DNA of 64,000 bases from Pseudosporangium ferrugineum (GTDB lineage: Bacteria > Actinomycetota > Actinomycetes > Mycobacteriales > Micromonosporaceae): positions 124,001 to 188,000 of the forward strand of contig NZ_PVZG01000012.1 of assembly GCF_003002065.1 (NCBI RefSeq). Reading direction: 5' to 3'. Positions 17,322 through 25,951 of the stretch are shown in pieces. The position numbers and the translations under genes are program-made. Numbering within the stretch: the first letter of the stretch is position 1; the number at the start of each line of letters is the position of its first letter. The notes under the pieces are model-generated. The model ran no database searches, was not told the origin of the DNA, and saw only the letters and a program-made list of their open reading frames with translations.

Positions 17322-18452
17322 ATGAGAACTGCGCCCCGGCGGCGATTCGCCGTCAGACTGGCCGCCGCCCTCCAGGCCACCCTGCTCATGTCCCTCGGCA
17401 TCGTGGTCAGCACGGGCGGCCCCGCGAACGCGTGGCTCTCCCCCGGCACCGTCATCACCTCGACCACCGCGACCCTGCCGCCCGAGCTCGCCCCCCTCGC
17501 CAACGGCAAGCGCATCCAGTACTTCACCACCTCGGTCACCGGCGCGACCACCGTCGCCACCGGCCTCGTCCTGACCCCGAAGACCGGCAAGACCAACCGG
17601 ACCGTGGTCTGGAGCCACGGCACCACCGGCATCGCCGACAAGTGCACCCCGTCCACCAACCAGGCGGTCTTCTGGCCCGAGGCCCGCGCCGCGATCGCCG
17701 CGCTGCTCCGGAAGGGCTGGACGGTCACCGCCCCCGACTACCCCGGCCTCGGCACCCCGGAGGCCCACCCGTACCTGGTGGGCAACAGCGAGGGCCGCGC
17801 GATCATCGACAGCGTCAAGGCGGCCCGCAGCCTCGACCCGGCCCTGAGCACCCAGTACGCCGTCGACGGCCACTCCCAGGGCGGCCAGGGCGCCCTCTTC
17901 GCCGGCCAGCTCGCCCCGTCCTACGACGGCTCGCTCGTCCTCAAGGGCGTCGCGGCCATCGCCCCGGTGTCCAACCTCGACATGATCGCCCCGGAGATCC
18001 CCGGCAGCCCCGGCCAGGGCTACCTGGTGATGGCCCTGTACGGCATCAACGCCGTCGAGCCGACCTTCAACCCGAACAGCTACCTGGCCAGCCCCGCCAA
18101 GCAGCGCACGTCGGTGCTCCAGACCGGCTGCCTCAACGAGATCCTGGAGGCGTACGCCCCCCTGAACGCCGACGAACTCGTCCCGAACGGCGTCGTGTCC
18201 CCCACGGTCCTGTCGAAACTCGCCCAGTACGGCAACCCGGCAACGGTCCCGCCGAGCGCCCCCATCCTGATCGTCCAGGGCACCGACGACGACGCGGTCC
18301 CGTACGCCATCACCGCCGGCCCCCTCCTCGACGAACTCGACCAGTACGACCAGGAAGTAACCTTCGTCCCCATCACCGGAGCCAGCCACGACGGCGCGGT
18401 CTTCGCCTCGGTGGACACGGTGACCGCCTGGATCGCCACACACTTCTCCTGA
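17322..18452 (+). CDS. Secretory lipase / alpha-beta hydrolase
   Basis: A 376-residue exported hydrolase. The signal peptide runs from RTAPRRRF through a hydrophobic core to PANA near residue 37. The nucleophile elbow is DGHSQGGQGALFA, preceded by VVWSHGTTGIAD, and a late Asp and His (DDDAVPYA, GASHDGAVF) complete a likely triad. It matches the secretory lipase (LIP) family, which acts on acylglycerols or other esters outside the cell. A strong hairpin terminator follows 28 bases after the stop. Confidence 0.88.
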   Translation: MRTAPRRRFAVRLAAALQATLLMSLGIVVSTGGPANAWLSPGTVITSTTATLPPELAPLANGKRIQYFTTSVTGATTVATGLVLTPKTGKTNRTVVWSHGTTGIADKCTPSTNQAVFWPEARAAIAALLRKGWTVTAPDYPGLGTPEAHPYLVGNSEGRAIIDSVKAARSLDPALSTQYAVDGHSQGGQGALFAGQLAPSYDGSLVLKGVAAIAPVSNLDMIAPEIPGSPGQGYLVMALYGINAVEPTFNPNSYLASPAKQRTSVLQTGCLNEILEAYAPLNADELVPNGVVSPTVLSKLAQYGNPATVPPSAPILIVQGTDDDAVPYAITAGPLLDELDQYDQEVTFVPITGASHDGAVFASVDTVTAWIATHFS

Positions 18453-18480
18453 CGTCCCGATCCGCCCCCTCGGGACCGGC

Positions 18481-18514
18481 AGCACCCCACGCGACCACCC
18501 CCGCGTGGGGTGCT
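18481..18514 (+). terminator. Hairpin terminator after the lipase gene
   Basis: AGCACCCCACGCG and its perfect complement CGCGTGGGGTGCT form a 13-bp stem with an 8-base loop, starting 28 bases after the lipase stop. No U-tract follows, as is common in high-GC actinobacteria. Confidence 0.75.
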
Positions 18515-18610
18515 GCCACGTCTCCCCCCACCCCCGTGCGGGATGCGGCCATGTCTCCCCCCACCCCCGCGCGGGGTGCGGCCATATCTCCCCCCACTCC
18601 CGCGCGGGGC
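18512..18610. repeat. Three tandem copies of a 33-bp unit
   Basis: Units at 18512-18544, 18545-18577 and 18578-18610 begin GCGGCCATGTCTCCCC and differ at only a few positions; partial copies flank them on both sides. The array begins inside the right arm of the lipase terminator, suggesting it grew from the terminator sequence. It codes for nothing I can support. Confidence 0.8.
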
Positions 18611-18867
18611 GCGGCCACTTTCCCGCGGCCCACCCTCCGCGGCCCGAGACGCTGCTTCCAGGGCAATCCCACCACCGCGTCCACTTGGAGAACGACGGCG
18701 CGCACCACCCTTGACGCCGGCCGCCGGCTTTCGCGCTCCCCCGCTGCTCGGGGGCCGCCCGGGTGACCCCGACGTCGGCTCCGCCGGCCACCGACCGTGG
18801 CTCTCTGCGGGGACCTGTCCCTGGACGCTGCCTCCGCCGCCCAGCGACGACCTGCCCACCCCTCCAG
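18611..18867. other. Intergenic stretch without a supported gene
   Basis: Between the 33-bp array and the 38-bp array. Open frames exist on both strands, but their translations are Arg/Pro-rich and have no recognisable motif. A small hairpin (CCCCCG ... CGGGGG) is visible near 18737-18753. I see nothing else. Confidence 0.5.
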
Positions 18868-19322
18868 ATCCGACGCGGCGCGTGAGGACGGGCGCGGCGC
18901 GCGAGCACCGACGCCACGCGTGAGGACGGGCGCGGCGCGTGAGCACGGACGCCACGCGTGAAGGCGGGCGCGGCGCGCGAGCACGGACGCGGCGCGTGAG
19001 GACGGGCGCGGCGCGCGAGCACCGACGCGGCGCGTGAGGACGGGCGCGGCGCGCGAGCACCGACGCCACGCGTGAAGGCGGGCGCGGCGCGCGAGCACCG
19101 ACGCCACGCGTGAAGACGGGCGCGGCGCGCGAGCACCGACGCCACGCGTGAAGACGGGCGCGGCGCGCGAGCACCGACGCCACGCGTGAAGGCGGGCGCG
19201 GCGCGCGAGCACCGACGCCACGCGTGAAGGCGGGCGCGGCGCGCGAGCACCGACGCCACACGCGAGCACGCACGCCACACGCGAAGGCAGACGCAGCGCG
19301 CGAGCACGGACGCAGCGCGTGA
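18868..19322. repeat. Tandem array of about twelve 38-bp units (19-bp sub-period)
   Basis: From about 18868 a 38-bp unit beginning GACGGGCGCGGCGCGCGAG repeats head to tail without spacers; units starting at 18887, 18925 and so on to 19229 are in perfect register, and the last two are more diverged. Each unit is itself two related 19-mers, so the array probably arose by slippage of a 19-bp word. It ends just past the stop codon of the minus-strand P1 peptidase gene. The long Arg/Ala frames through it are translations of the repeat. Confidence 0.9.
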
Positions 19323-19337
19323 GGGCGGCGCCGGGGT

Positions 19338-20555
19338 TCAGCGGGGGTCGGCGACCGCCGCGCGGATCGCGTCGGCGACGGTTTCGGTGGCGACGGCGCG
19401 CAGGAGGTCCACGTCGACGGGGTCGGTGACCTCTCCGGTCGCCAGGGTCACCACCGCGTCGCCGTCGTAGCGGGAGTGGGCGGGGTGGATCGCCCGGGCG
19501 AAGCCGGTGTGGCCGCTCTGTGCCAGCAGGAAGCAGTCGGTCTTGCTCAGTCGCGCGTTCGTGATCACCACCGCCAGGGTCGTGTTCCCCCGCCCGAACA
19601 TCGCCTCGACCGGGCCGGCGGCCTCGCCCCGGCCCGCCGGCTCGGAGGCGTCCCCCTGGCCGGCCGGGGCGGCGAACATGGGCCGGCCGTCGGCGGCCAG
19701 CACGTCGCCCCAGGCGTTGACCACGGCCACCGCGGCGACCCGCGCCGGACCGGCCGCCCGCTCGGCGACGCCCAGCCCGCCCGGATCCAGACGCCCCCGC
19801 CACTTCCCGCTCGAAGCCCCCGCCCCGGCACCCACCCGCCCCGCGCGGCCTTCGCCACCCGGGCCACCCGGGCCACCCGCAAGCCCTTCGTCACCCACGA
19901 GATCCTCGCCACCCGCAGGGCCCCGGCCGCCTCCGACACTCCCGCCAACCGGGAGACCCCCGCCACCCCGGCCACCCGCGAGGTGTTCACCACCCGCGAC
20001 GCCCCCGCGACCCGCGACGCCCCCGCGACCCGCCACACCCTCGCCACCCAAAACACCCTCGCCACCCACGAAGCCGTCGCCACCCGCAAGGCCCCCGCCA
20101 CCCGCAAGATCCCCGCCACCCGCAAGATCCCCGCCAACCGCAAGGGCCCGGCCGCCGGCGGTGAAGGGGGTGCCGGAGAGGGCGGCCAGGGCGGCTTCGC
20201 GGCCGGCCGTCGCGTCCGGCGGTGCGGTGCTCACCGACGCGTCGAAGATGGACATGGCTACCACGATGGGGACCGGGCCCGCCGGGGTCGGGAAGCCCGT
20301 TCCTCGTTCGCGGAGGACGGACATCACCCCGTCGGCCGCCGCAAGGCCGAAGGCGGAGCCGCCCGACAGGACCACCGCGTCGACGCGGTCGACCAGGCGG
20401 GTGGGGTCGAGCAGGGGGAATTCGCGGGTTGCCGGGGCGCCGCCGCGGACCTCGCCGGAGGCCACGGTGCCCGGTGGGGGCAGGATCACGGTCACGCCGG
20501 TGCCGGCGCCCGTCCAGTGTCCGGCGTACGCCGACAGCAGCTGCGGCCCGTCCAT
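19338..20555 (-). CDS. P1 family peptidase (S58, DmpA-like) with a Gly-rich insertion
   Basis: A 405-residue member of the self-processing P1/S58 aminopeptidase family (Ntn-like fold). Family landmarks are VDAVVLSGGSAFGLAAADGV, KWRGRLDPGGLGV, VVNAWGDV and the processing/nucleophile region GRGNTTLAVVITNA, with a Thr (about 325-326) as likely N-terminal nucleophile after self-cleavage. Between about residues 133 and 240, where the family has a short loop, lies a Gly-rich repeat (GGDLAGGGDLAGGG and variants). ATG at 20555 gives the expected N-terminus. Whether the insertion permits activity is unknown. Confidence 0.82.
   Translation of the reverse strand: MDGPQLLSAYAGHWTGAGTGVTVILPPPGTVASGEVRGGAPATREFPLLDPTRLVDRVDAVVLSGGSAFGLAAADGVMSVLRERGTGFPTPAGPVPIVVAMSIFDASVSTAPPDATAGREAALAALSGTPFTAGGRALAVGGDLAGGGDLAGGGGLAGGDGFVGGEGVLGGEGVAGRGGVAGRGGVAGGEHLAGGRGGGGLPVGGSVGGGRGPAGGEDLVGDEGLAGGPGGPGGEGRAGRVGAGAGASSGKWRGRLDPGGLGVAERAAGPARVAAVAVVNAWGDVLAADGRPMFAAPAGQGDASEPAGRGEAAGPVEAMFGRGNTTLAVVITNARLSKTDCFLLAQSGHTGFARAIHPAHSRYDGDAVVTLATGEVTDPVDVDLLRAVATETVADAIRAAVADPR
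19836..20159 (-). repeat. Short-period tandem repeat inside the P1 peptidase gene
   Basis: A stretch built from roughly 15-base words (for example GCCACCCGCAAGATC on the plus strand) repeated with drift for about 320 bases. It keeps the peptidase frame open and encodes Gly-Gly-x-x-Leu-Ala type repeats. Replication slippage is the likely origin. Confidence 0.75.
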
Positions 20556-20562
20556 CCTCCGA

Positions 20563-21372
20563 TCATGCCTCAGGTTTGCGCGCCACCGCCCCGTACTCGT
20601 CGACCTCGCGCAGGTCCTCGGCGGTCGCGCCGGGGGCGGGACGCCAGCGGGAGCACGGCACCAGTCCCGGCTCGACGACCTCGAGCCCGGTCAGGAACGT
20701 GGCGAGCTGCTCCGGGCTGCGCAGGTGGTAGGAGAGCGGCGCGTTGGCGTTCCACACCGCGATGGCCTCCTCGAACGCGGGCCCGTCGATCACGTTGGTG
20801 CCGTCCGCGGTGACCAGGTAGCTGCCCGGGGCGAGGCCGTCGAGCAGCCGCCGGACGATGGCGCCGGCCTCGTCGAGGGTGGGCACGTGGCCGAGGATGT
20901 TCATCAGGATCAGCCCGACCGGCCGCGACAGGTCGAGGGTGCTGCGGCCGGCCCGCTCGAGGATCGTGGCGGGGTCGCGCAGGTCGGCGTCGAGATACTC
21001 GGTCACCCCCTGCGGGGTGCCGGTCAGCAGCGCCCTCGCGTACGCGAGCACCATCGGGTCGTTGTCCACGTACACGATGCGGGCGTCGGGGGCGGCGGCC
21101 TGCGCGACCTGGTGGGTGTTGTCCACGGTCGGCAGGCCGGTGCCGATGTCGAGCAGCTGCCGGATGCCCCGCTCGGCGACGAGGTGGGTGACCGCCCGGG
21201 TGAGGAAGGCGCGGGAGCTGCGCGCGACCACCTCGATGTCGGGGTAGAAGCGCGCGAACTCGTCGCCGACCTGGCGGTCGGCCTGGAAGTTGTCCTTGCC
21301 GCCGAGCCAGTAGTTCCACACCCGGGCGGAGTGCGGCACGGTCTCGTCGATCTGCGCTCGCTCGCTGCTCAC
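20563..21372 (-). CDS. SAM-dependent methyltransferase (DUF574 family)
   Basis: A 269-residue member of the actinobacterial S-adenosylmethionine methyltransferase family once called DUF574. The family signature is SARVWNYWLGGKDNF near the N-terminus, followed by the SAM-binding QLLDIGTGLPT and VYVDNDPMVLAYA. These genes are abundant in actinomycetes and usually of unknown substrate. It lies eight bases upstream of the P1 peptidase gene in the same direction, so both may be on one transcript. Confidence 0.92.
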   Translation of the reverse strand: MSSERAQIDETVPHSARVWNYWLGGKDNFQADRQVGDEFARFYPDIEVVARSSRAFLTRAVTHLVAERGIRQLLDIGTGLPTVDNTHQVAQAAAPDARIVYVDNDPMVLAYARALLTGTPQGVTEYLDADLRDPATILERAGRSTLDLSRPVGLILMNILGHVPTLDEAGAIVRRLLDGLAPGSYLVTADGTNVIDGPAFEEAIAVWNANAPLSYHLRSPEQLATFLTGLEVVEPGLVPCSRWRPAPGATAEDLREVDEYGAVARKPEA

Positions 21373-21425
21373 CGGCTCACCCTAACGACTTCCGTCCACG
21401 ATGGGCGATGCCTGTGGACAACGGA

Positions 21426-22430
21426 TCAGGCGGCGTCGAGGCGGGCCAGCTGCTCGGCGGTCAGCTTGAGGCCGAGCGCGGGCAGGGCATCCTCGAACTG
21501 CTCCGGCGTACGCGGCCCGATGAGCGGCAGCACCCGGGGCCGGGTCTGGTGCAGCAGCCACCCGAGGACGAGCTGGTTCGGCGTCACGCCGGCCTCCGCC
21601 GCCGTCTCGGCGAGCACCGCGAGACGGGCCTCCGAGTCGGGTCCCGCGTACGCCTCCATCGCCCAGTGCCCGCCGCGCTTGGCCGGGTCGTCGTACACGC
21701 CCTTGAGGATCGGCGAGTACGCGACCAGCGTCTGATCGTCGTGTTCCCGCAGGTAGTCCAGCTGCTCGGCGCCCGTGATCGACACGCTGTCCACCCCGCC
21801 CCGCGGCCGCAGGTACGTGTGCTGCTGCTGCACCGCCACGGGCAGCGGCCAGCCGTTGCGCGCGCACAGCTGCCGGATGCGTTCGAGCCGCCACGTCCGT
21901 ACGTTGGACCAGCCCAGGTAGCGCACCTTGCCCGCCCGGACGAGCCCGGCCAGCGCCTCCAGGGTCTCCTCGAGCGGGGTGGCCCGGTCGTCGACGTGCA
22001 CGTAGTAGAGGTCGACGCGGTCGGTGCCGAGCCGCCGGAGGCTGCCGTCGAGGGCGTCGCGCAGCGTCCGCGCCCCGGCCCCGGCGAACGTGCGCCGGGC
22101 CAGGTCCCAGTCGGGCGTACCGTCGGCGGCCCAGAGGTCCGGCGAGTACGCCGGCAGCGCGCTGCCCTTGGTCGCCAGGAAGATCTCGTCGCGCCGGCCG
22201 CCGGCACGCATCCAGCGGCCCAGCAGTTCCTCGCTCTCGCCGCCGCGGCTGCCCGGCCGGGCCCACCATTCGTAGCAGTCGGCGGTGTCGATGAACGACC
22301 CGCCCACCTCCCGGTAGCGGTCGAGGATCCGGACCGAGCCGGCCTCGTCGGTGGCGTTTCCCATCTGCATGGCGCCCAGGGCGAGCGCGCTTACCCGCTC
22401 GCCGGTGCGCCCCAGTTCCGTCGTCTGCAC
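21426..22430 (-). CDS. Aldo/keto reductase
   Basis: A 334-residue NADPH-dependent aldo/keto reductase. The catalytic tetrad is visible: Asp in SFIDTADCYEWW with the following Tyr, Lys in IFLATKGS and His in LYYVHVDDRA. The C-terminal region (LPLIGPRTPEQFED) binds the cofactor phosphate in this family. GTG at 22430 begins QTTELGRTGERVSAL, the usual N-terminus of the family. The substrate cannot be read from the sequence. It is divergent from the Nudix gene. Confidence 0.92.
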   Translation of the reverse strand: MQTTELGRTGERVSALALGAMQMGNATDEAGSVRILDRYREVGGSFIDTADCYEWWARPGSRGGESEELLGRWMRAGGRRDEIFLATKGSALPAYSPDLWAADGTPDWDLARRTFAGAGARTLRDALDGSLRRLGTDRVDLYYVHVDDRATPLEETLEALAGLVRAGKVRYLGWSNVRTWRLERIRQLCARNGWPLPVAVQQQHTYLRPRGGVDSVSITGAEQLDYLREHDDQTLVAYSPILKGVYDDPAKRGGHWAMEAYAGPDSEARLAVLAETAAEAGVTPNQLVLGWLLHQTRPRVLPLIGPRTPEQFEDALPALGLKLTAEQLARLDAA

Positions 22431-22508
22431 GGCACCGACGTTAGGACCTGGAGCGCGCTCCAGGTCAAGGGGCGAGAATCGGCGGGACACGACGCGAAGG
22501 GGGACGCA

Positions 22509-22946
22509 ATGGCGGACAACGGCAGGCCGGTGACCGGTGTGGGGCTCATCCTGGTCGATCCGGGCGGCCGGGTGCTGCTCGGCCACCGGATCACCGCCGG
22601 GGAGGCGCCGAGCTGGAGCCTGCCGGGCGGGCACGTCGAGGCCGGGGAGACCTGGGAGCAGGCCGCCGCCCGGGAGGCGGCGGAGGAGGCGGGGATCGAG
22701 GGTACGGCGCCGGCCGTCTTCGCGGTCGGGGTACGGACCCGGGGCAGCGGCGTGACGGCGGCGGCGGTCGCGGAGTGGCCCGGTACCCCGCCGCGGCTGT
22801 TGGAGCCGCACGCGTTCGACGCCTGGACCTGGTGCGATCCCGACGATCTGCCCGGGCCGCTGTACGAGCCGTCGGCGATGGCGCTGGCCACGTGGCGCGG
22901 GCGGCCGGCGCCGGACGGCTGGCGGGTCTACCGGGTGACGGCCTGA
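22509..22946 (+). CDS. Nudix hydrolase
   Basis: A 145-residue Nudix protein. The full Nudix box is present (GGHVEAGETWEQAA, then AREAAEEAGI), which coordinates metal and hydrolyses nucleoside diphosphate derivatives. The substrate could be an oxidised nucleotide or an NDP-sugar. AAGGGGG lies seven bases upstream of the ATG. It is followed after one base by the amidohydrolase gene. Confidence 0.93.
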   Translation: MADNGRPVTGVGLILVDPGGRVLLGHRITAGEAPSWSLPGGHVEAGETWEQAAAREAAEEAGIEGTAPAVFAVGVRTRGSGVTAAAVAEWPGTPPRLLEPHAFDAWTWCDPDDLPGPLYEPSAMALATWRGRPAPDGWRVYRVTA

Positions 22947-22947
22947 G

Positions 22948-24564
22948 ATGGACGTGCTGTTCACCGGCGGGCCGCTGTTCGGCACCGGCGGCACGGCGCT
23001 GCTGGTGCGCGACGGCCGGATCCTCGCGACCGGGCACGACGACGTCCGCGAGCTGGCCGGTCCCGGCACCGAGGTGGTAGACCTCGCCGGGCGGCTGCTG
23101 CTGCCCGGCTTCCAGGACGCCCACGTGCACGCCGTCCTGGGCGGCATCGAGCTGGGCCAGTGCGACCTGAGCGGCACCGTCGACACCACCGAATACCTAC
23201 GGCGGATCCGGGCGTACGCGGACAGCCACGCCGGCGCCCCCTGGATCGTCGGGGGCGGCTGGTCGATGGAGAGCTTCGCCGGCGGCGTACCCGGAAAGGA
23301 TCTTCTGGACCGGGTGACCGGCGGCCGGCCGGCCTTCCTGATGAACCGCGACCACCACGGGGCCTGGGTGAACAGCCGGGCGCTGGAGCTGGCCGGGATC
23401 ACCGCGGACACCCCCGACCCCGCGGACGGCCGGATCGATCGGGGTCCCGGCGGCGAACCGGCCGGCGGCCTCCAGGAGGGTGCCATGGCGCTGGTCGCCG
23501 CGCTGGTGCCGCCCGTGACGGCCGCGGACCGGCTGGCGGGGCTGCGGCGGGCCCAGACGCTCCTGCACTCGCTGGGCGTCACCGCCTGGCAGGACGCGCT
23601 GCTGTGCGGGTCGAACGGCTATCCGGACGTGTCCGACGCCTATCTGACCGCGGCCGGCGACGGTTCGCTGGTGTCGCGGGTCGCCGGGGCGCTGTGGTGG
23701 GACCGCGACCTGGGTGCCGGGCAGATCCCGTCGCTGGTCGAGCGGCGGGAGCGGTTCACGGTCGGGCCGCTGCGCTCGGGCACGGTGAAGCTGATGCTCG
23801 ACGGGGTGGCGGAGAACTTCACGGCCGCCATGACCGAGCCGTACCGCGACGGGTGCGGGCATCCCACCGCGAACAGCGGCCTGTCGTTCCTCGACCCGGC
23901 GGCGCTGCGCGGCTACGTGACCAGCCTCGACGCCCTGGGGTTCCAGGTGCACTTCCACGCCCTGGGTGACCGGGCCGTCCGGGAGGCGCTGGACGCGGTC
24001 GCGGCGGCCCGGTCCACGAACGGGATGCGGGACACCCGCCCGCACCTGGCGCACCTTCAGGTGGTGCACCCGGACGACGTGCCGCGCTTCCGGCGGCTCG
24101 GGGTGACGGCGAACCTCCAGGCGCTGTGGGCCGCCCACGAACCGCAGATGGACGAGCTGACCATCCCGTTCCTCGACCCGGCGCTCGCCGCGCGCCAGTA
24201 TCCGTTCGGGGATCTGTGGCGCGCCGGGGCGCGGCTGGCGGCGGGCAGCGACTGGCCGGTGAGCAGCCCGGACCCGCTGCTGGGGGTGCACGTCGCGGTG
24301 AACCGGGTGCACCTCGGGGAGGATCGGCCGCCGTTCCTGCCCGGGCAGCGGCTGGATCTGGGTACGGCGCTGCGGGCGTACACGAGCGGGTCCGCCTTTG
24401 TGAACCACTCGGACGACAGCGGCCTGCTGAGGGCGGGACACCGGGCGGACCTGGTGGTTCTCGACCGGAACCCGTTCGCCGGGCCCGCCGGGGCGATCGG
24501 CGGGACCCGGGTGGCGCTGACCTACGTCGGGGGTGAGCGGGTCTACTGCTCGCGCGACGCGTGA
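22948..24564 (+). CDS. Amidohydrolase (YtcJ/Amidohydro_3 type)
   Basis: A 538-residue metal-dependent hydrolase. Motifs are the metal-binding LPGFQDAHVHAVLGG near residue 50, NRDHHGAWVNS, HFHALGDRAVREALD, LAHLQVVHPDD and AAGSDWPVSSPDP, in the order seen in YtcJ-like amidohydrolases. These act on exocyclic amide or related bonds. It probably shares a transcript with the Nudix gene just upstream. The last 22 bases overlap the end of the convergent coiled-coil gene. Confidence 0.9.
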   Translation: MDVLFTGGPLFGTGGTALLVRDGRILATGHDDVRELAGPGTEVVDLAGRLLLPGFQDAHVHAVLGGIELGQCDLSGTVDTTEYLRRIRAYADSHAGAPWIVGGGWSMESFAGGVPGKDLLDRVTGGRPAFLMNRDHHGAWVNSRALELAGITADTPDPADGRIDRGPGGEPAGGLQEGAMALVAALVPPVTAADRLAGLRRAQTLLHSLGVTAWQDALLCGSNGYPDVSDAYLTAAGDGSLVSRVAGALWWDRDLGAGQIPSLVERRERFTVGPLRSGTVKLMLDGVAENFTAAMTEPYRDGCGHPTANSGLSFLDPAALRGYVTSLDALGFQVHFHALGDRAVREALDAVAAARSTNGMRDTRPHLAHLQVVHPDDVPRFRRLGVTANLQALWAAHEPQMDELTIPFLDPALAARQYPFGDLWRAGARLAAGSDWPVSSPDPLLGVHVAVNRVHLGEDRPPFLPGQRLDLGTALRAYTSGSAFVNHSDDSGLLRAGHRADLVVLDRNPFAGPAGAIGGTRVALTYVGGERVYCSRDA

Positions 24565-25331
24565 GCGCCGTGCCGCGACGGCCCTTCCTCCTCGGTCTCG
24601 GCGGCCTCGTCGTCCTCGAGCTGCTCCTCGGCGGGCTGCTCCGGCTCGGCCTGCTCGGCGACCGGCTCGGCCGTCACGGCGGGGGCGGCCGGGGCGGGCA
24701 CCTCGGTGATCTCGCCGGTGACCTGCGGCTGGTCCACCCAGAGCGCGCGCAGCTGGCCCTGCATGAAGGCGGTGAGCCGGCCGCGGTACTCCCGGTCGAA
24801 CTGCTCGAGGGCCTCGATCTGCTGCTGCAGCGCCTCGCGCCGGGCGCCGAGGCTGCCCACCATGTCGTCGTAGCGCTGCTGGGCGGCCAGCCGCAGCTGG
24901 TCGGCGTTCGCCTGGGCGTCGGCGGTGATGCGGCCGGCCTCGCCGCGGGCCTCGAGCACCACCTTGGCGGCGCCGCGCTGGGCCTCCTCGGCGCGCGCCT
25001 GGGCCTCGCGGGCGGTGTGCTCGGCGGCGGCCCGGGCGTCGAACAGCACCTGCTCCGCCTCGCGCCGCACGTTGTGCGCGTGCATCTGCGCCTCGCGGCC
25101 GATCTCCTCGGCGGCGGCCAGCGCGTCCGTACGGATCTTGTCGGCCTGCTGCTGCGCCTTGGCGAGGTGCTCCTCGGCGGTGCGCTGCGCCATGGTGAGC
25201 ACCTGCAACGCCTGGTTGGACGGCACACCCGGCCCGGCCGGGGAGATCAGCGCGTGCTCCGAGGTGGCGCTTTCCGGGGAAGTCCCGTTGAACATGACCT
25301 TCACACGATCCTTCATCCGATTGTCCGACAC
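24543..25331 (-). CDS. DivIVA-like coiled-coil protein
   Basis: A 262-residue, mostly helical protein. Residues about 40-190 form a long coiled coil rich in Ala, Glu and Arg (MAQRTAEEHLAKAQQQADKI, AEEIGREAQMHAHNVRREAE), followed by LEQFDREYRGRLTAFMQGQL, a tail typical of actinobacterial DivIVA/Scy-type proteins, and an acidic C-terminus. The membrane-binding N-terminal DivIVA domain is not evident, so it may be a partner rather than DivIVA itself. GTG at 25331 is chosen because GGAGGG lies upstream. A role in polar growth or division is inference. Confidence 0.75.
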   Translation of the reverse strand: MSDNRMKDRVKVMFNGTSPESATSEHALISPAGPGVPSNQALQVLTMAQRTAEEHLAKAQQQADKIRTDALAAAEEIGREAQMHAHNVRREAEQVLFDARAAAEHTAREAQARAEEAQRGAAKVVLEARGEAGRITADAQANADQLRLAAQQRYDDMVGSLGARREALQQQIEALEQFDREYRGRLTAFMQGQLRALWVDQPQVTGEITEVPAPAAPAVTAEPVAEQAEPEQPAEEQLEDDEAAETEEEGPSRHGAHASREQ

Positions 25332-25686
25332 GCAGACCCTCCACAGGTGGCCCGAGAACGGCGGCATGCTATCAACGTGAGCGCCCCGTACGCGAGAGGT
25401 GACTGGGTGACCGGCCGAGCACCGTGAGTAATATGCGAATGTTCATATCGGCGGATTCCGATTCGCGATTCCGGTCGCCCGGCGATTTCGGTGCTAGAGT
25501 GGCGGCGTTGCAGTTTTGATATCCGTTGACGTTACCGGCGCCTGATGGGATCCGAACCCGCCAGGCGCTTCTGTTTTCCGCGCCATCACCGGGCGGGCGT
25601 CTCTCCGTTCCGCCGGAAACGGGAGATCAACGCGGGCGACACGGGTTCCGCACGGTGCGGGTCCCGCGCAGGTGCGAGGAGCAGGC
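25332..25686 (+). promoter_or_regulatory. Divergent regulatory region and long leader of the cold-shock gene
   Basis: This gap of 355 bases separates the coiled-coil gene from the cold-shock gene. The part around 25430-25530 is AT-rich and holds candidate elements (TAGAGT, TTGACG). The remainder would be an untranslated leader of up to 170 bases, as is usual for cold-shock mRNAs, ending in a GAGGAG ribosome site. No open frame here has coding character. Confidence 0.45.
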
Positions 25687-25890
25687 ATGGCTTTCGGAAC
25701 CGTCAAGTGGTTCAACGGCGACAAGGGTTTCGGTTTCATCACCCAGGACGACGGCGGCGCGGACGTGTTCGCGCACTTCTCCGCCATCGCGGCTGACGGA
25801 TACCGCAACCTGGAGGAGAACCAGCGGGTCGAGTTCGACGTCACGCAGGGCCCCAAGGGCCTGCAGGCGGCGAACATCCGCCCCCTCTGA
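25687..25890 (+). CDS. Cold-shock protein (CspA family)
   Basis: A 67-residue single-domain RNA/ssDNA chaperone. RNP1 is KGFGFI and RNP2 is VFAHFS, in the canonical order after TVKWFNGD. Length and sequence are standard for actinobacterial CspA. GAGGAG lies just upstream of the ATG and a long stable hairpin terminates the gene twelve bases after the stop. Confidence 0.97.
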   Translation: MAFGTVKWFNGDKGFGFITQDDGGADVFAHFSAIAADGYRNLEENQRVEFDVTQGPKGLQAANIRPL

Positions 25891-25901
25891 CCTTCCCGCA
25901 A

Positions 25902-25936
25902 GACGAACGGCCCGCTGGTTCAGCGGGCCGTTCGTC
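25902..25936 (+). terminator. Hairpin terminator of the cold-shock gene
   Basis: A perfect 16-bp stem (GACGAACGGCCCGCTG and its complement) with a three-base loop. It lies between two convergent genes and could stop transcription from both sides. Confidence 0.85.
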
Positions 25937-25951
25937 GTGTACGGGGAGGGC

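Noticed and set aside
18080..19307. Long Arg/Ala frames through the 38-bp array
   Set aside because: They translate the tandem repeat and have no start site, domain or normal codon use.
18868..19322. CRISPR array
   Set aside because: Units are contiguous with no unique spacers, and no cas gene is present in the window.
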